NCBI RefSeq assembly: GCF_014839805.1
Contig: NC_051141.1
Coordinates: forward strand, 14,578,777-14,642,776
Origin: Manduca sexta
Lineage: Eukaryota; Arthropoda; Insecta; Lepidoptera; Sphingidae
Reading direction: 5' to 3'
Length of the DNA: 64,000 bases
The position numbers and the translations under genes are program-made. Under the pieces are notes generated by a model, which was not told where the DNA came from, ran no database searches, and worked only from the letters and a program-made list of their open reading frames with translations. This document shows, in pieces, positions 37,626-48,060 of the stretch. Each line of letters begins with the position of its first letter. Position 1 is the first letter of the stretch.

Positions 37626-38329
37626 CGATTTTTTTTGATACTAGAATTTCGCCAGTGTGTCTTATCTTATACTTATCTACAGATAGAAAATGTTATATGT
37701 TAATTTTAGTCGAAAACAAAGCAGTTATTTTGTTAGATAAGAATTTTGGATGTTATTTTAAGACCTGTTGTGGCAGTTAATATTATTTTAAAATTTTGTA
37801 ATGATACGCGTAAATAATATTATAATATAATTGTTGACACTTAGTATATGAAATAATTTTCAACTGTATAAATGTTGTTGCTGAATTCCGCAAACAAAGA
37901 GCTAAGTTTAAGTAATCTTTTGTGTCAAGTTCTTTGTGCATTAACTTGTTGATAAAACAAATGTACACAAACGCATACCTTAAAGGTTTATTGTTTACAT
38001 AAATAATTACTATAGCGTCGTATTTATAAAGATGTCACGCATCGTACCCGCGCCGGATTCGCGAGTGTAAATAAAAATAATTACAAACAGAAACCTTTGC
38101 AATGACGTAATTGTGCTCAGCATGTTTTGTTTCTTTTGTATTTGTAAAATTTTAGATTGCATTAATTTAGCCCGTGTTAGTCTGTGGTTTTATAAAATCT
38201 CTTTATTTTTTCAAACTCAACGATGTTTAGACAGCGTATGCCAAGATAGCAATTTCTTTTCCGACTTACTTGATATGTATCGTTATATTATGACCAAATT
38301 ACACAAAACCATTATAAATTGTAGTCTGT

Positions 38330-38460
38330 GTGTTATAGTGATGTATAACCAATATTACCGTAAAGTTTCATCCAAATCCGTTCAGTACTTATTTCGTGAA
38401 CGAGGAACAAACATACATCCATACATCCATCCTCACAAACTTTCGCATTTAAACATGTAA
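38330..38460 (+). repeat. 3' part of a common lepidopteran repeat
   Basis: AAAGTTTCATCCAAATCCGT followed by CAGTACTTATTTCGTGAACG, then CATACATCCATACATCCATC and CACAAACTTTCGCAT. It is the TCCGTTCAGTA-type tail that accompanies the repeat family at 47883. The overlapping 115-codon open frame is not a gene. Confidence 0.5.
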
Positions 38461-38699
38461 ATAGGATAGTAAAGCTATGCCCCTACTCGCTAGTATTTTG
38501 GTTCCAATCACGATTGCCCCCATTTCCAACTTTATTATTGTGGTTTTTGATCGTATAAGTAATTGTGTCAATTGTATTTCGACGACCTAGATTTAGTATT
38601 ACAATTGCAAAAATACAATTAAATTTCTTTCAATTTTCCGTGCATCTTAATTAATAATATGTAAATATAGGTAATATAAAAAACTTTCTTGTTCTTATC

Positions 38700-38912
38700 C
38701 TTATATATTATAATAATAAGACACCCCGCCCTCCGCGTCTGTCAGTGTATCAATAAACTCAAAAACTTCGAACGGATTTAAATGAAATTTTCTTTGGAGA
38801 TAGTTGAAGTATTGAGAAAAACCGGTTACTTTTCATTACGGGAAAATATATAGCGAACATTTTATCCTTAAAATCTTACACCCCATCGAAGTCGCCAGCA
38901 AAAGGTAGTAGT
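38700..38912 (+). repeat. Common lepidopteran repeat, plus orientation
   Basis: CGCCCTCCGCGTCTGTC, CTTCGAACGGATTT, AAACCGGTTACTTTTCATTACG and CATCGAAGTCGCCAGCAAAA; same family as 23690 and 52736. Confidence 0.5.
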
Positions 38913-38977
38913 CTAATAAAGCTCAATAGGAAGAAACATTATGTGCCTAATACATTATTAACTTCAAATAGGTCGAT

Positions 38978-39045
38978 AGGAGCCGAGGCCCGTGCCCAGC
39001 AGTGGGACATTGTACAATACAGGGTTGATATTATTATTCCATTAT
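38978..39045 (+). mobile_element. Very short 5'-truncated SINE insertion
   Basis: Only the 3' end of the 6284-type SINE is present (GAGGCCCGTGCCCAGCAGTG, then ATACAGGGTTGATATTATTATT). It is flanked by AAATAGGTCGAT (38966-38977) and AAATAGGTTGAT (39046-39057), a 12-bp duplication with one mismatch, so a 68-bp truncated copy was inserted here. Confidence 0.75.
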
Positions 39046-39057
39046 AAATAGGTTGAT

Positions 39058-40744
39058 CTGGAAATTTTGGGGGAGGCCAGTGTTCTGCAGTTGACGTCCT
39101 ACAGTTACAGTTGCAGTTGATGATTATGTGTCTATAGTAAAACAAAATTATTCTTACACTCATATCACCGTAGTAATCTCTTCTCCTAAAAAAAGCCCTG
39201 AAATCAGACACTGAACAATTACAGTTTAGCCTACAATTAATAATAAAAACATAGACAAACAAAAATCTGATTATTTAAAATGAAGTACAAAACGCTGTCA
39301 CAGGAACAAAAGGGTTGATTTATTGGCCATGTAACGTTGAACGACCTCCTTGGTTCATGCTTGTCATTTTCAATTGATAATCGAAATTAACAGCCTAACC
39401 CGCATAATGTGATTAAAGTGCGTGCTTTTACAAGAGAAATATGCTTGGTTGATACAAACAATAACACATAACTACAATAACAGCTGATTTGTTATTTTAA
39501 TTTGAATAATTTCATTGATAATATTTTAATTAACACCGTTATTTTTTAATCCGACGCTTTGTGTCCCATTATGGAGGGTAAGATCAATACGTCTGATCCC
39601 TTCCAAGGAACAGTTTCATTTTATTAATTTACCACACTCTAATGGAAGAAATATCTGTAGTCTATAACCATCATGATTAATAATAATAATTATATCGTGA
39701 TTATATAATAAATTTATTGTAAAATTCAATAGATTTTTTAAAAATATGAATAACTATGTACGAACTTTAAAACTATATAAAAAAATGATTTATACGCCAC
39801 ATACACTTTTACGCACATATTATATTTTTAAAGTTAAACCATAGCGCTGTTTTCCTTACTCTTCACCTTATGAAAGCTTTAGCAAAAAAGACTATTGCCT
39901 CTGTCACACCCTATACATTTACCTATCTGCGTCTCTTTCTACACCGTTACTAAACATGGGAATGCGTGTAAAAAATGGACGGACAGTCTGCCCGTTTCCC
40001 TTCTGAATAGAATATCAGCTATGCGTTCTGTTCACATAATGAATATATTTTCTTTACTTCAGATACATGTTATTAAATTCCACGTGACTAAGCGTTAGGT
40101 TGATCAAAAGAACAAGGTATATTTATTACTGTCATTCGTAAGAGTCCATATCCCACTGATGAGAAATCAAATAACTTCGCAAATACAATACCAACCGAAA
40201 ACAAAACCAGATTTGAGAAGTTGTTTTATTAGCCGTTATAATATTGTTCGACAAGAAATAAGTAATCTCAAGCCATATGGAAGATTATAAGTAACGCGCA
40301 ATTAACAGTTATTACAACCTCACATGGAGAACGATTAACAGGAATCAACATAAAGACAGACAATGGCCAATAAAAATATGAGCCAAAGCAAATGTGGCCT
40401 TGTCTCATAACCAATTCTTCTAAGAACATGCAGTTGTAGCACGAAGGAATGTTAAATCGTACCTTTGATAAAAGGGTATCATATAGTTGATATTATTAAC
40501 CATCTAAGTACTTTATTTAAATATGTTAGGTAGGTACATTCGCAAAATCTTACATAAATTATCGTTTACAGAGTTGTCGAACACAACCATGCGTGATACC
40601 TGTTTAATATATCTTTGGTAAATGGTAACTTGAATTAAAATTAAGTTGAAGGGACTATAATTGTTAATCGTGTTACACTAATTGTAATTCCGAATATAAA
40701 TTTATATACATATAACTATTAAGTTCATTATCTATATATTAATA
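39058..40744. other. Stretch with no supported gene
   Basis: AT-rich; no recognised gene or repeat. Open frames at 38939-39262 and 39895-40098 have no support. Confidence 0.5.
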
Positions 40745-40756
40745 CGTAAAAAAATA

Positions 40757-41010
40757 CATAACATCACGCATTTTATCCCCGAAGGGGTATGCAGAGGCGC
40801 AAACTAGGGCACCCACTTTTCGCCAAGTATGTTCCGTCCTATGATGTGATAGGGGGCGAGCCTAACGCCATATCGGGCACAAATTCCAGACTCAGGGCTG
40901 ATACTGAGCAGAAAAACCCAAATATCACTTTGCCCGACCCGGGATTCGAACCCAGGACCTCAGAGTGCTATTGTACCAGACATGCAATACAATTACGCCA
41001 CCGAGGCAGT
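40757..41010 (-). mobile_element. tRNA-derived SINE, second family, with target-site duplication
   Basis: On the minus strand the head reads GCCTCGGTGGCGTAATTG (A-box region) and later GGGTTCGAATCCCGGG, a perfect B box. Then come ATTTGTGCCCGATATGGCG and a downstream GC-rich tail region. A 12-bp duplication CGTAAAAAAATA flanks it at 40745-40756 and 41011-41022. The plus-strand open frame here (40789-41037) is a by-product. A degraded relative is at 6755. Confidence 0.85.
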
Positions 41011-41059
41011 CGTAAAAAAATAGTGCAGTGCAAATAAGAATGATGCATAACATGTTTTG

Positions 41060-41225
41060 AAATAAAAATATATTTGGAGGATTTTATCGTGGTTTTTATA
41101 TTATAACTTTCTACCGACGTTTCGAAGACTTTGCAGCTTTCGTGACCGCGGGGCGGTCAGTCTGAAAATTAGCTTTATTTCATTGTCCAACATTCGCGTA
41201 AACATAATAAATCATTGATATAATA
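41060..41225. repeat. Interspersed repeat (GTTTCGAAGACTTTGCAGC type)
   Basis: AATATATTTGGAGGATTTTA, then CGACGTTTCGAAGACTTTGC and CGGGGCGGTCAGTCTG, which I recall from lepidopteran repeats. It shares a 19-mer and an inverted block with 5341-5475. Confidence 0.5.
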
Positions 41226-42580
41226 TTTATTAGAAGTATATTAAATTCGATCGAACTTTGGCCACTTGACGATTAAAAACAGTAATAGTTTATATGTATA
41301 GTAACATAGTTCTTTCAACGTTTTATATTTTAATGTAGCCGATAGCAAGCTAGACATTTTTGCATCCGGCTGACGCCTTATCGTCTGTCGTCGTCTCACA
41401 GGTATCGTATTCAGCCAGTTAGTTCTTTAGATAACACGACCGAGTCCGTTGCGTTCTATTGCCACATTATATAATACTGTAAACATAACATGAAAGACAC
41501 ACACATATTTTTGTTTCGCAGTCTCATACAGTATCTTCATTGACAATAACCGGCAGTTATATACTATTATTACTTTTGTTAAATAAACGACATACAGCAC
41601 AATATAACAATGTGGAAACTGTTTGATGCCGTTCAGGTGATAGGCGTTTCACTCATATCAAATTATATACAAAACTCTAGTTCTCTAAGCGTGCTTCATA
41701 TCTGAACGGAGTCTTGTGAGTTTTGCTTTAGCTATTACGTTTATTTTTACAGTTTATGCGAAAACTAACTTTATTTATTTATATATTTAAAATAAAACCC
41801 GTCATAACCGTAAACCCCACACTAAGCTACACAGATGTGGGTTTATTAAATTATAATAAATAAAACATTTCATCTTTGTGAAAAAATATTCTTATGTAAT
41901 TTTATGTTCAACTGCTATACGTACAATCCAAAAAGATGCATCCAAGTGTGGTGATGTACTTTTAATATTCGACACATCCCGGATATCGCCACCATTGTTG
42001 TCATCAGACAAAAACAAACAAAAATAAAGAATAACAGGAAAAAGCGGCACACGTGTTCAACCGATACCTCTCTGACAAAACTGACATGAACTATTTTAGC
42101 ACGACCTACTAAAAAAGATAACATGGCAATACATTAATGCTACTCTCAGCATTTAGAGTACTCGTAAAAATAGTTATCAAACTTCACGTATTAACAGTGC
42201 ATGTACGGTTAAAAATATTTAAGTATTTCAGCAGACAATGCTATTGTGTCGAACTATGTACCAGTCTCCTTTATCGATACAGCATGACTACAATGACTGT
42301 CTCATGTACAAACATAAGATCTTTTGTCTAATGACTCTAAATTAATTCTATTGTTTCAATATATATATATATATATTATGTACCTAACAAGGAGAGTTTT
42401 GTTTACTTAGGGATGTATATTTTTCAAAAGTAGTAAGCTACACACGTGTTTGAATTATACACTTTAGCTTTAGTATTAGAACGTAGTTTTGCGATGCTAA
42501 AACGAAATCTGCACAATAGCTAATAAGGTTGACCTTTGTTTGACAATAACAATTTTTATACCACTTTGCTCTATTTAAAG
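41226..42580. other. Stretch with no supported gene
   Basis: AT-rich. A (TA)n tract lies at 42359-42375. Short open frames at 41915-42124 and 42137-42331 are unsupported. Confidence 0.5.
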
Positions 42581-42946
42581 GAGTCTTATTCTCTATGATA
42601 ATGTAAACTCGTAACACGGCCGTGGTATGTTATCTTCGTGTAATTAGTGTGGAATGCTATTCTGTATGCCAATTTATATTGTCTTAAACGCGACGCGGTG
42701 CGTAACGCACTTACGTGCATGTTTCAACCTGGGCCCTTATTCTGTATGATAGTGTAAACGCGTAACGCGGCCGTGTCATGTTATCTTCGAGAAATGTGCG
42801 TGGAATGGTATTCTGTAAGCCAAATTTCTATAGTCCTAAACATGATGCGTTGTGTTACGTGCTTGTTACACACTGTCAAAACAACGTGCGGGATAGAGAA
42901 TAAGGCCCCTGTCATAATAACGTGTGGATTCGAGAATGAGGCTCCT
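42581..42946. mobile_element. Nested or duplicated MITE ends (GGGCCTTATTCTCTA termini)
   Basis: Two left ends (GTCTTATTCTCTATGATAAT at 42583 and CCTTATTCTGTATGATAGTG at 42735) and two right ends (GATAGAGAATAAGGCCCC near 42892-42909 and TCGAGAATGAGGCTCC near 42930-42945) point toward each other. The left-end segments continue in parallel for over 100 bases (GTAAACKCGTAACRCGGCCGT, then TGTTATCTTCG). The inner unit, 42731-42909, is a 179-bp MITE with complementary termini. The outer ends belong to a partly duplicated or earlier copy. Confidence 0.65.
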
Positions 42947-43365
42947 GATGTCCTAATAATTTAAAACTATTAACCTAATAACTGACTGATTTATGCCAAT
43001 TTTTATTTGTTTAGTCTAAAATGCAGACATTTCATTGGCAATAACATAGTTATAAACTGTATAAAAAATGTACTATTTTATCCATGAAATCAATCAAACA
43101 TATTTGATCGTTGAATATTACTTAATGTACTAGGTCATATATTTATGAGTATCTATTCTAAACATATTTTTACTACATTCAGTCAAATAAACAGGACAAA
43201 ATGCAAATCTTTTCCAAATATAGATCTCTTCGATATTGCGATAATATGTTATGAATAGTTTGTACGATTACAGATAATAAAGCCAACAATAACACATAAT
43301 GTACATACCTATTATGTGGGTTAAAATATTCATTTTTTATTTTTAAAAATATATATTTTTAACTA

Positions 43366-43460
43366 GCTGAGCCGGCGAACTTGGTACCGTCATATTTTTT
43401 CTTTTGTCTCATTCACACACTCACTTTACTATTACTTTTTATTTCCACATTAATTTGTCT
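43366..43460. repeat. Fragment of a common lepidopteran repeat
   Basis: AACTAGCTGAGCCGGCGAAC followed by TTGGTACCGTCATATTTTTT is a recognisable start of a lepidopteran repeat, related to 4854. Confidence 0.45.
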
Positions 43461-45404
43461 GCAAGTACTTAAGCCTATTTAACATGATTACTTAAACAAA
43501 AATGTCTCCACCAAGACTATCTTACGTAATCTTTTTTTCATACACTTAACTTAGCTCAGTTTTGCGTAAGCAATCAATCAAACAATAATTGCCTGCCTAT
43601 AACAAACAGTATGTTAAGCTCTATACTATAATACTTACGGTTTATATTAAAAATAATGTTTAACTTACATAATAACTGTAACGTCAATCGTTAAAGGGCT
43701 GTCTCCATTTCATGTCTCAATCCGTCCCCTTCATTTAAAATTACAGTGTTTAAAACCAACTGTTAATTACCCTTCGAAGCGTATTCATTCACTTTATTTT
43801 CGTGTTACGTCCTATAATGTCCTACATTATGAATGCAACGGAAGCCGCGCGGGCGTGGACTGCGAATTACATCAATGTTGAGCGACAAGTGTTGTGCTAT
43901 CGTAAACGAAATGTACATTACGCTTTTCATGTCAGCAAAAATAATTATGTCACGGCAAATACGACCTTGAACACATTTCGATTATGACCAGTTTGTGACA
44001 AATGTTTTTATAGTCCACAAAAAAAAAACAGCAATTCATATATTTGTTCTGGGAAAGGCTTTCTACGCAGTCAAACCCCCAAAAGCTAATATTTAGTAGA
44101 CCACTTGCCTACGAATTATATAAGCGAACGAAGAAACGTCCGACCTATAGAGTGAAGGCCTGCTATAACTTAAAGCTGATTATCCAGATACGGATTCGTG
44201 GTTCGGTCTATCACAATTGGCACAGCACGAGCGGATTCACCGCCCCACATTATTGCCCACACAAGTACGCTCCCACACCCACGTGCCCGTAACATCGTAG
44301 TAAAATTTGTAAACAGAACACCACAAATGGAAACTGACGTGCCGGCGTTATTGAATCAATTTACGACCGGAGTCTTTCTTATTATTTGTTTATTTTGACG
44401 CTTACGTTTTGATAAATGGAATTATGATAATTATCATTTATTAGTTTTTTTCGGTTGAATTGTTTTTTAATAGTCTTCTATAGATAAGGGGGTATCTTTA
44501 AGACATGTTATATGAATTGTAGATTCATTTAAACTTCTCTTATTAGGATTTCAAGGGATATAAACCTTTAACTCAATTATAGTAAGTATATATTAAAACA
44601 TACTTGGTATTATTAGTAAAGTTTGTAGTATTACAGATATGACTTAATATTTAAAAAAGACTTTTGTAGATCTACAAAACTTACAGCTAATCAAGCTTAT
44701 TCGGCTTCACCTTGATGACTACAGCCATGTTGAGAAAAATCACAGTAAAACCTATGTAGTTAGATCCCTGATCTCCCTGCTTATGTGATTTTTATCCTAG
44801 CACCGGTCATAAAACCCGGTAGATTAGCTGTCTAGTAGACAATATAGACAGATTCGAATGTCTAAAATAATTATATAAGGTGTCTGCAAAGTACAAACGC
44901 ATCTGAATGACAGCAAGTTACAGGCATTATGTCATGGTATTTGATGTTGTTTCTATTGAAAACACTATTTGAATTGCAGCTAGTATAATTTGTATCATTT
45001 AGCATAATACCAATATTGTCGTCGTCGGTCGTATGTGGTTTTACCTTCCTTTCATTCACAATACGTATTTATAAATTGCATATATTTCCTGCCAAGTAAG
45101 GTGCGGCAGGATTTGGCCCACATTTTGGATATTTACACATTATCAAACCTACGCAAAAATGCAACTTGTATCCTTAGGTCGATTTTGAAATGAAGTACTC
45201 GATGTTTTTGAATTTCTTTCATATTTCTTCTGTAATTTTGAATTACAATTATTAGTAATGTAGTAGAAATATAGTTTTAGAAGTCGCACATATTCACGCC
45301 TTTAGAAATTCAGGGAGAAGTAATAAAATATAGTATTTAAGCATTATGAATTCAATACATATTCAACTCCTGATTTTGGTCTATTTATTATAGGGTATAT
45401 ATAT
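43461..45404. other. Stretch with no supported gene
   Basis: The block 43700-44400 is a little less AT-rich and holds three plus-strand open frames of 61-82 codons with no recognised domain or splice support. Otherwise nothing is seen. Confidence 0.45.
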
Positions 45405-45405
45405 T

Positions 45406-46698
45406 ACATCGGTCAATAAGTCCCGAGCCTAGGTAAGAAAAAAAAAATATTTTTTGACATAATTCGTTTTTATTCATCAAGATAGTCTCCTTCAAAAGTG
45501 ATACAATCAATCCAGCCCATCTTTAAAATTTTTATACCCTTCCTATAAAACGATTTGTCTAACCCTTCGAAATACGCTTCAGTTTCAGCGATCACTTCTC
45601 CATTTGGGCCAATTTTTTTTCCGGAAAGCATTTTTTTCAGTTTAGCAAACAGGTAATAGAAGCTGGGAGCCAAAACTAGAGAATATGGTGGGTGAGACCT
45701 CAATTCAAACTTTAATTCATGCAGTTTTGCCATTATGGCGACCGCTGTGTGACCCAACATTGTCTTGATGGAAAAGCACTTTTGACTTTTGCATTTGAGG
45801 CCGTTTTTTCGCGATTTTATGCTTCAGACGCACCAGTTATGCCATATAATATTCGCTATTGATCCTTTCTCCCTTCTGAAGATAATCAATGAATATTATA
45901 ACTTGCGCATGCCAAAACACGGAAGCCATAACCTTGCCAGCTGACATTTGTGTTTCTGGTCGCTTTGGACGCCTTTCATCGATTGCCGTCCATTCAATTG
46001 ACTGCCGTTTTGACTCTGGAATGTAGTGGTGGATCCAGGTTTCGTCCGTTATCACATATTGCAAGAAAAAAATCCGTTTTATTTCGCCTTAAAAGCTCCA
46101 AACGGCACTCTGAGGCTTCAACACGTTGATGCTTTTGGTCAACGGTGAGCAAACGCGGTACTCACTTTGAACAGAGCTTTCTCATAGACAAATGTTCTTG
46201 CAAAATGACAAATGCATTGCCTTTTGATATCTTTAGAATGTCAGCTATCTCCTGTAACATCACTTTACGATCTTCGAAAACGATTTTGTATACTTTTTTA
46301 TGTTATTTGGAATCACAACCTCATTTGGACGTCCTGAGCGTTCAACATCTTTGGTGTCTGTATGCCCACGTTTAAATTCAGCAAACCAACGTTTAACTAA
46401 CTGTTGCTTTTGATGGAGCAGGGTTCTCATAACATTTATCGAGCCAAACTTTTGTTTCAACGGTATTTTTTTTCATTGAAAAACGATGTTTAAACAACAC
46501 TCGAAATTCTTTTTCTTCCATTGTTTTAGACATACTCAAAGTAGCATCACTAAAATCACTGTAACTTTTTTACAAATTGTTAAAAGTTTATGAAATTTTG
46601 ACATGTGTTACATAGAGGTCAGTAATTTTTGAAAATCGGTAGTATTTATCCGTAACAGCGCAATTTATATATTAGGCTCGGGACTTATTGACCGATGT
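45406..46698 (-). mobile_element. mariner-type DNA transposon, near full length, inactive
   Basis: The ends are perfect 26-base inverted repeats beginning ACATCGGTCAATAAGTCCCG at 45406 and finishing with the exact complement at 46698. Length is about 1.29 kb, typical for mariner, and it sits in TA-rich sequence as TA-target insertion predicts. The inside encodes a decayed transposase on the minus strand (separate entry). Intact ends mean it might still be moved by a transposase supplied from elsewhere, but its own enzyme is dead. Confidence 0.9.
45470..46533 (-). pseudogene. mariner transposase, frameshifted
   Basis: The start at 46533 gives MSKTMEEKEFRVLFKHRF, the N-terminal start of the DNA-binding region. 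After a frameshift at about 46415, WFAEFKRGHTDTKDVERSGRP (linker region) is seen. ITDETWIHHY (about 46045) holds the first catalytic Asp, HQDN (about 45770, in another frame) the second, and HPPYS...LAPSFYYLF the site of the third. In that last motif the usual Asp of LAPSDY is Phe and the preceding Asp is Val, so catalysis is lost even apart from the frameshifts. The span of 1064 bases equals about 354 codons, the normal size for mariner transposases. Stop codon at 45470-45472. Confidence 0.9.
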
Positions 46699-46700
46699 GT

Positions 46701-46721
46701 TATATATATATATATATATAT
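46701..46721. repeat. (TA)n microsatellite next to the mariner end
   Basis: A run of TA directly beyond the right inverted repeat, consistent with mariner's TA target preference. Confidence 0.75.
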
Positions 46722-47432
46722 TTTTTAAGTCTTAATGAAACAAGTTAATCATTTTCTATACTTACCATATCTAATAAACATTAAGGCTTGTTCACACATA
46801 TCCGCACTGTTTTATGCCATCAGTAAATTAAGATTACAAACAAAAATAAGTAAATACTTCGTAAATCTGAACATTCACACTTCACTCATCCATCGACGGA
46901 ATTTGTCAGTCGTCGCAGTAAAATGACATCTAAAGCAAGTGTTGTATAGCAAAATCTGTCTGACACGGCACGCCCCGGACATTGAAGAATATGTGGTGAT
47001 ACCACATTCGTGTATTTATAGTTAAATACCACAACTAAGGGTCCATTGGAATAAATTGTCGTGATGTCACGACTCGGACCGCGCACGCCGACATCACCTC
47101 ACAGAACACAGCGTTATTAAACGTGATTCAATTATCGTATGTGATTAAAGATGTTCAGTAACTATTTATGACTAAGAAAACTAAACGTGACTATCTGGCA
47201 ATTAATGAAAATACCATGACAAAGGTGTGTAGACAATTTCAGATGAACTCGGTTTGGCTTTAAAAGGCTGAGTTTCTTTCGAACTGTCGCAATTGTAGTC
47301 TTTAGTGATTCTTATACTTGATAAGTTAATCGTCGACACGCAGAATATTGCATTGTAGACAAATCTTTATAAACTTCTCAATGCGAATAAACGATATATA
47401 AATAAAATCTTTGTAAACCTAATATACAAAAT
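46722..47432. other. Stretch with no supported gene
   Basis: A CG-rich spot near 47060-47105 is unassigned. Short open frames on both strands (46735-46926 and 46886-47086) have no support. Confidence 0.45.
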
Positions 47433-47445
47433 TAAATAATAAAGA

Positions 47446-47716
47446 TTAAAAACCCAAGGACACACACCTCTGACTTTTCTAAAATGATGTGTGTAATCTG
47501 TATGAATTATCGCTTGCTTTAACGGTGAAGGAAAACATCGTGAGGAAACCTGTACACCTGAGAAGTTCTCTATAGGAATTTCGAAGGTATGTGAAGTCTA
47601 CCAATCCGTACTAGGCCAGCGTGGTGGACTAGCGCCTAATCCCTCTCAGTAGTAGTGGAGGCCCGTGCCGAACAGTGCGACAGTAGGTATAAAATACAGG
47701 GTTGATATTATTATTG
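47446..47716 (+). mobile_element. 5'-truncated SINE with target-site duplication
   Basis: Same family as 6284-6610 but on the plus strand and lacking the tRNA-like head. It starts within CACCTCTGACTTTTC, runs through GGAAAACATCGTGAGGAAAC and TAGGCCAGCGTGGTGGACTA, and ends at GATATTATTATTG. A 13-bp duplication TAAATAATAAAGA flanks it (47433-47445 and 47717-47729), so the truncation happened during insertion. Confidence 0.85.
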
Positions 47717-47882
47717 TAAATAATAAAGAGGTAAGGAAACCATACATCATGATATTCTCGATGAAATGACATGCCCATATAACTGAGACAGACAATCTAT
47801 TTTATACGTTAAAGTGTCCTTTACAGTACATGCATACTAACAGCATTCTATTTTGTAACAATTTCATATTTCACACAGTACT

Positions 47883-48060
47883 AGCTTTTGCTCGCGGCTA
47901 AGTTCGCATGAAAGAGATTTTTCTGGAATAAAAGTCCCACTATATTTTCTCGGATTTATAAGCCTGGTTTTTCTCAGATCCATACGAAGTTTCATATAAA
48001 TCCATTCAATAGTTTTTCAGTTTTTAGGGTTCAGGCATACCGACGCAAGGGACTGAAATT
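47883..48060 (+). repeat. Common lepidopteran repeat, plus orientation
   Basis: ACTAGCTTTTGCTCGCGGCT, then GGAATAAAAGTCCCACTATA, AAGTTTCATATAAATCC and ATTCAATAGTTTTTCAG. Good match to the CCCGCGGCTTCGCCCGC-type family (compare 59472 and 17845). Confidence 0.6.

Noticed and set aside
40900..41010. True tRNA gene on the minus strand, because of a perfect B box
   Set aside because: No cloverleaf can be drawn with the flanking sequence; the A-to-B box spacing and the downstream body belong to a SINE with a target-site duplication.
40789..41037. 82-codon plus-strand open frame
   Set aside because: It lies almost wholly within a SINE and reads its tRNA-like head backwards.
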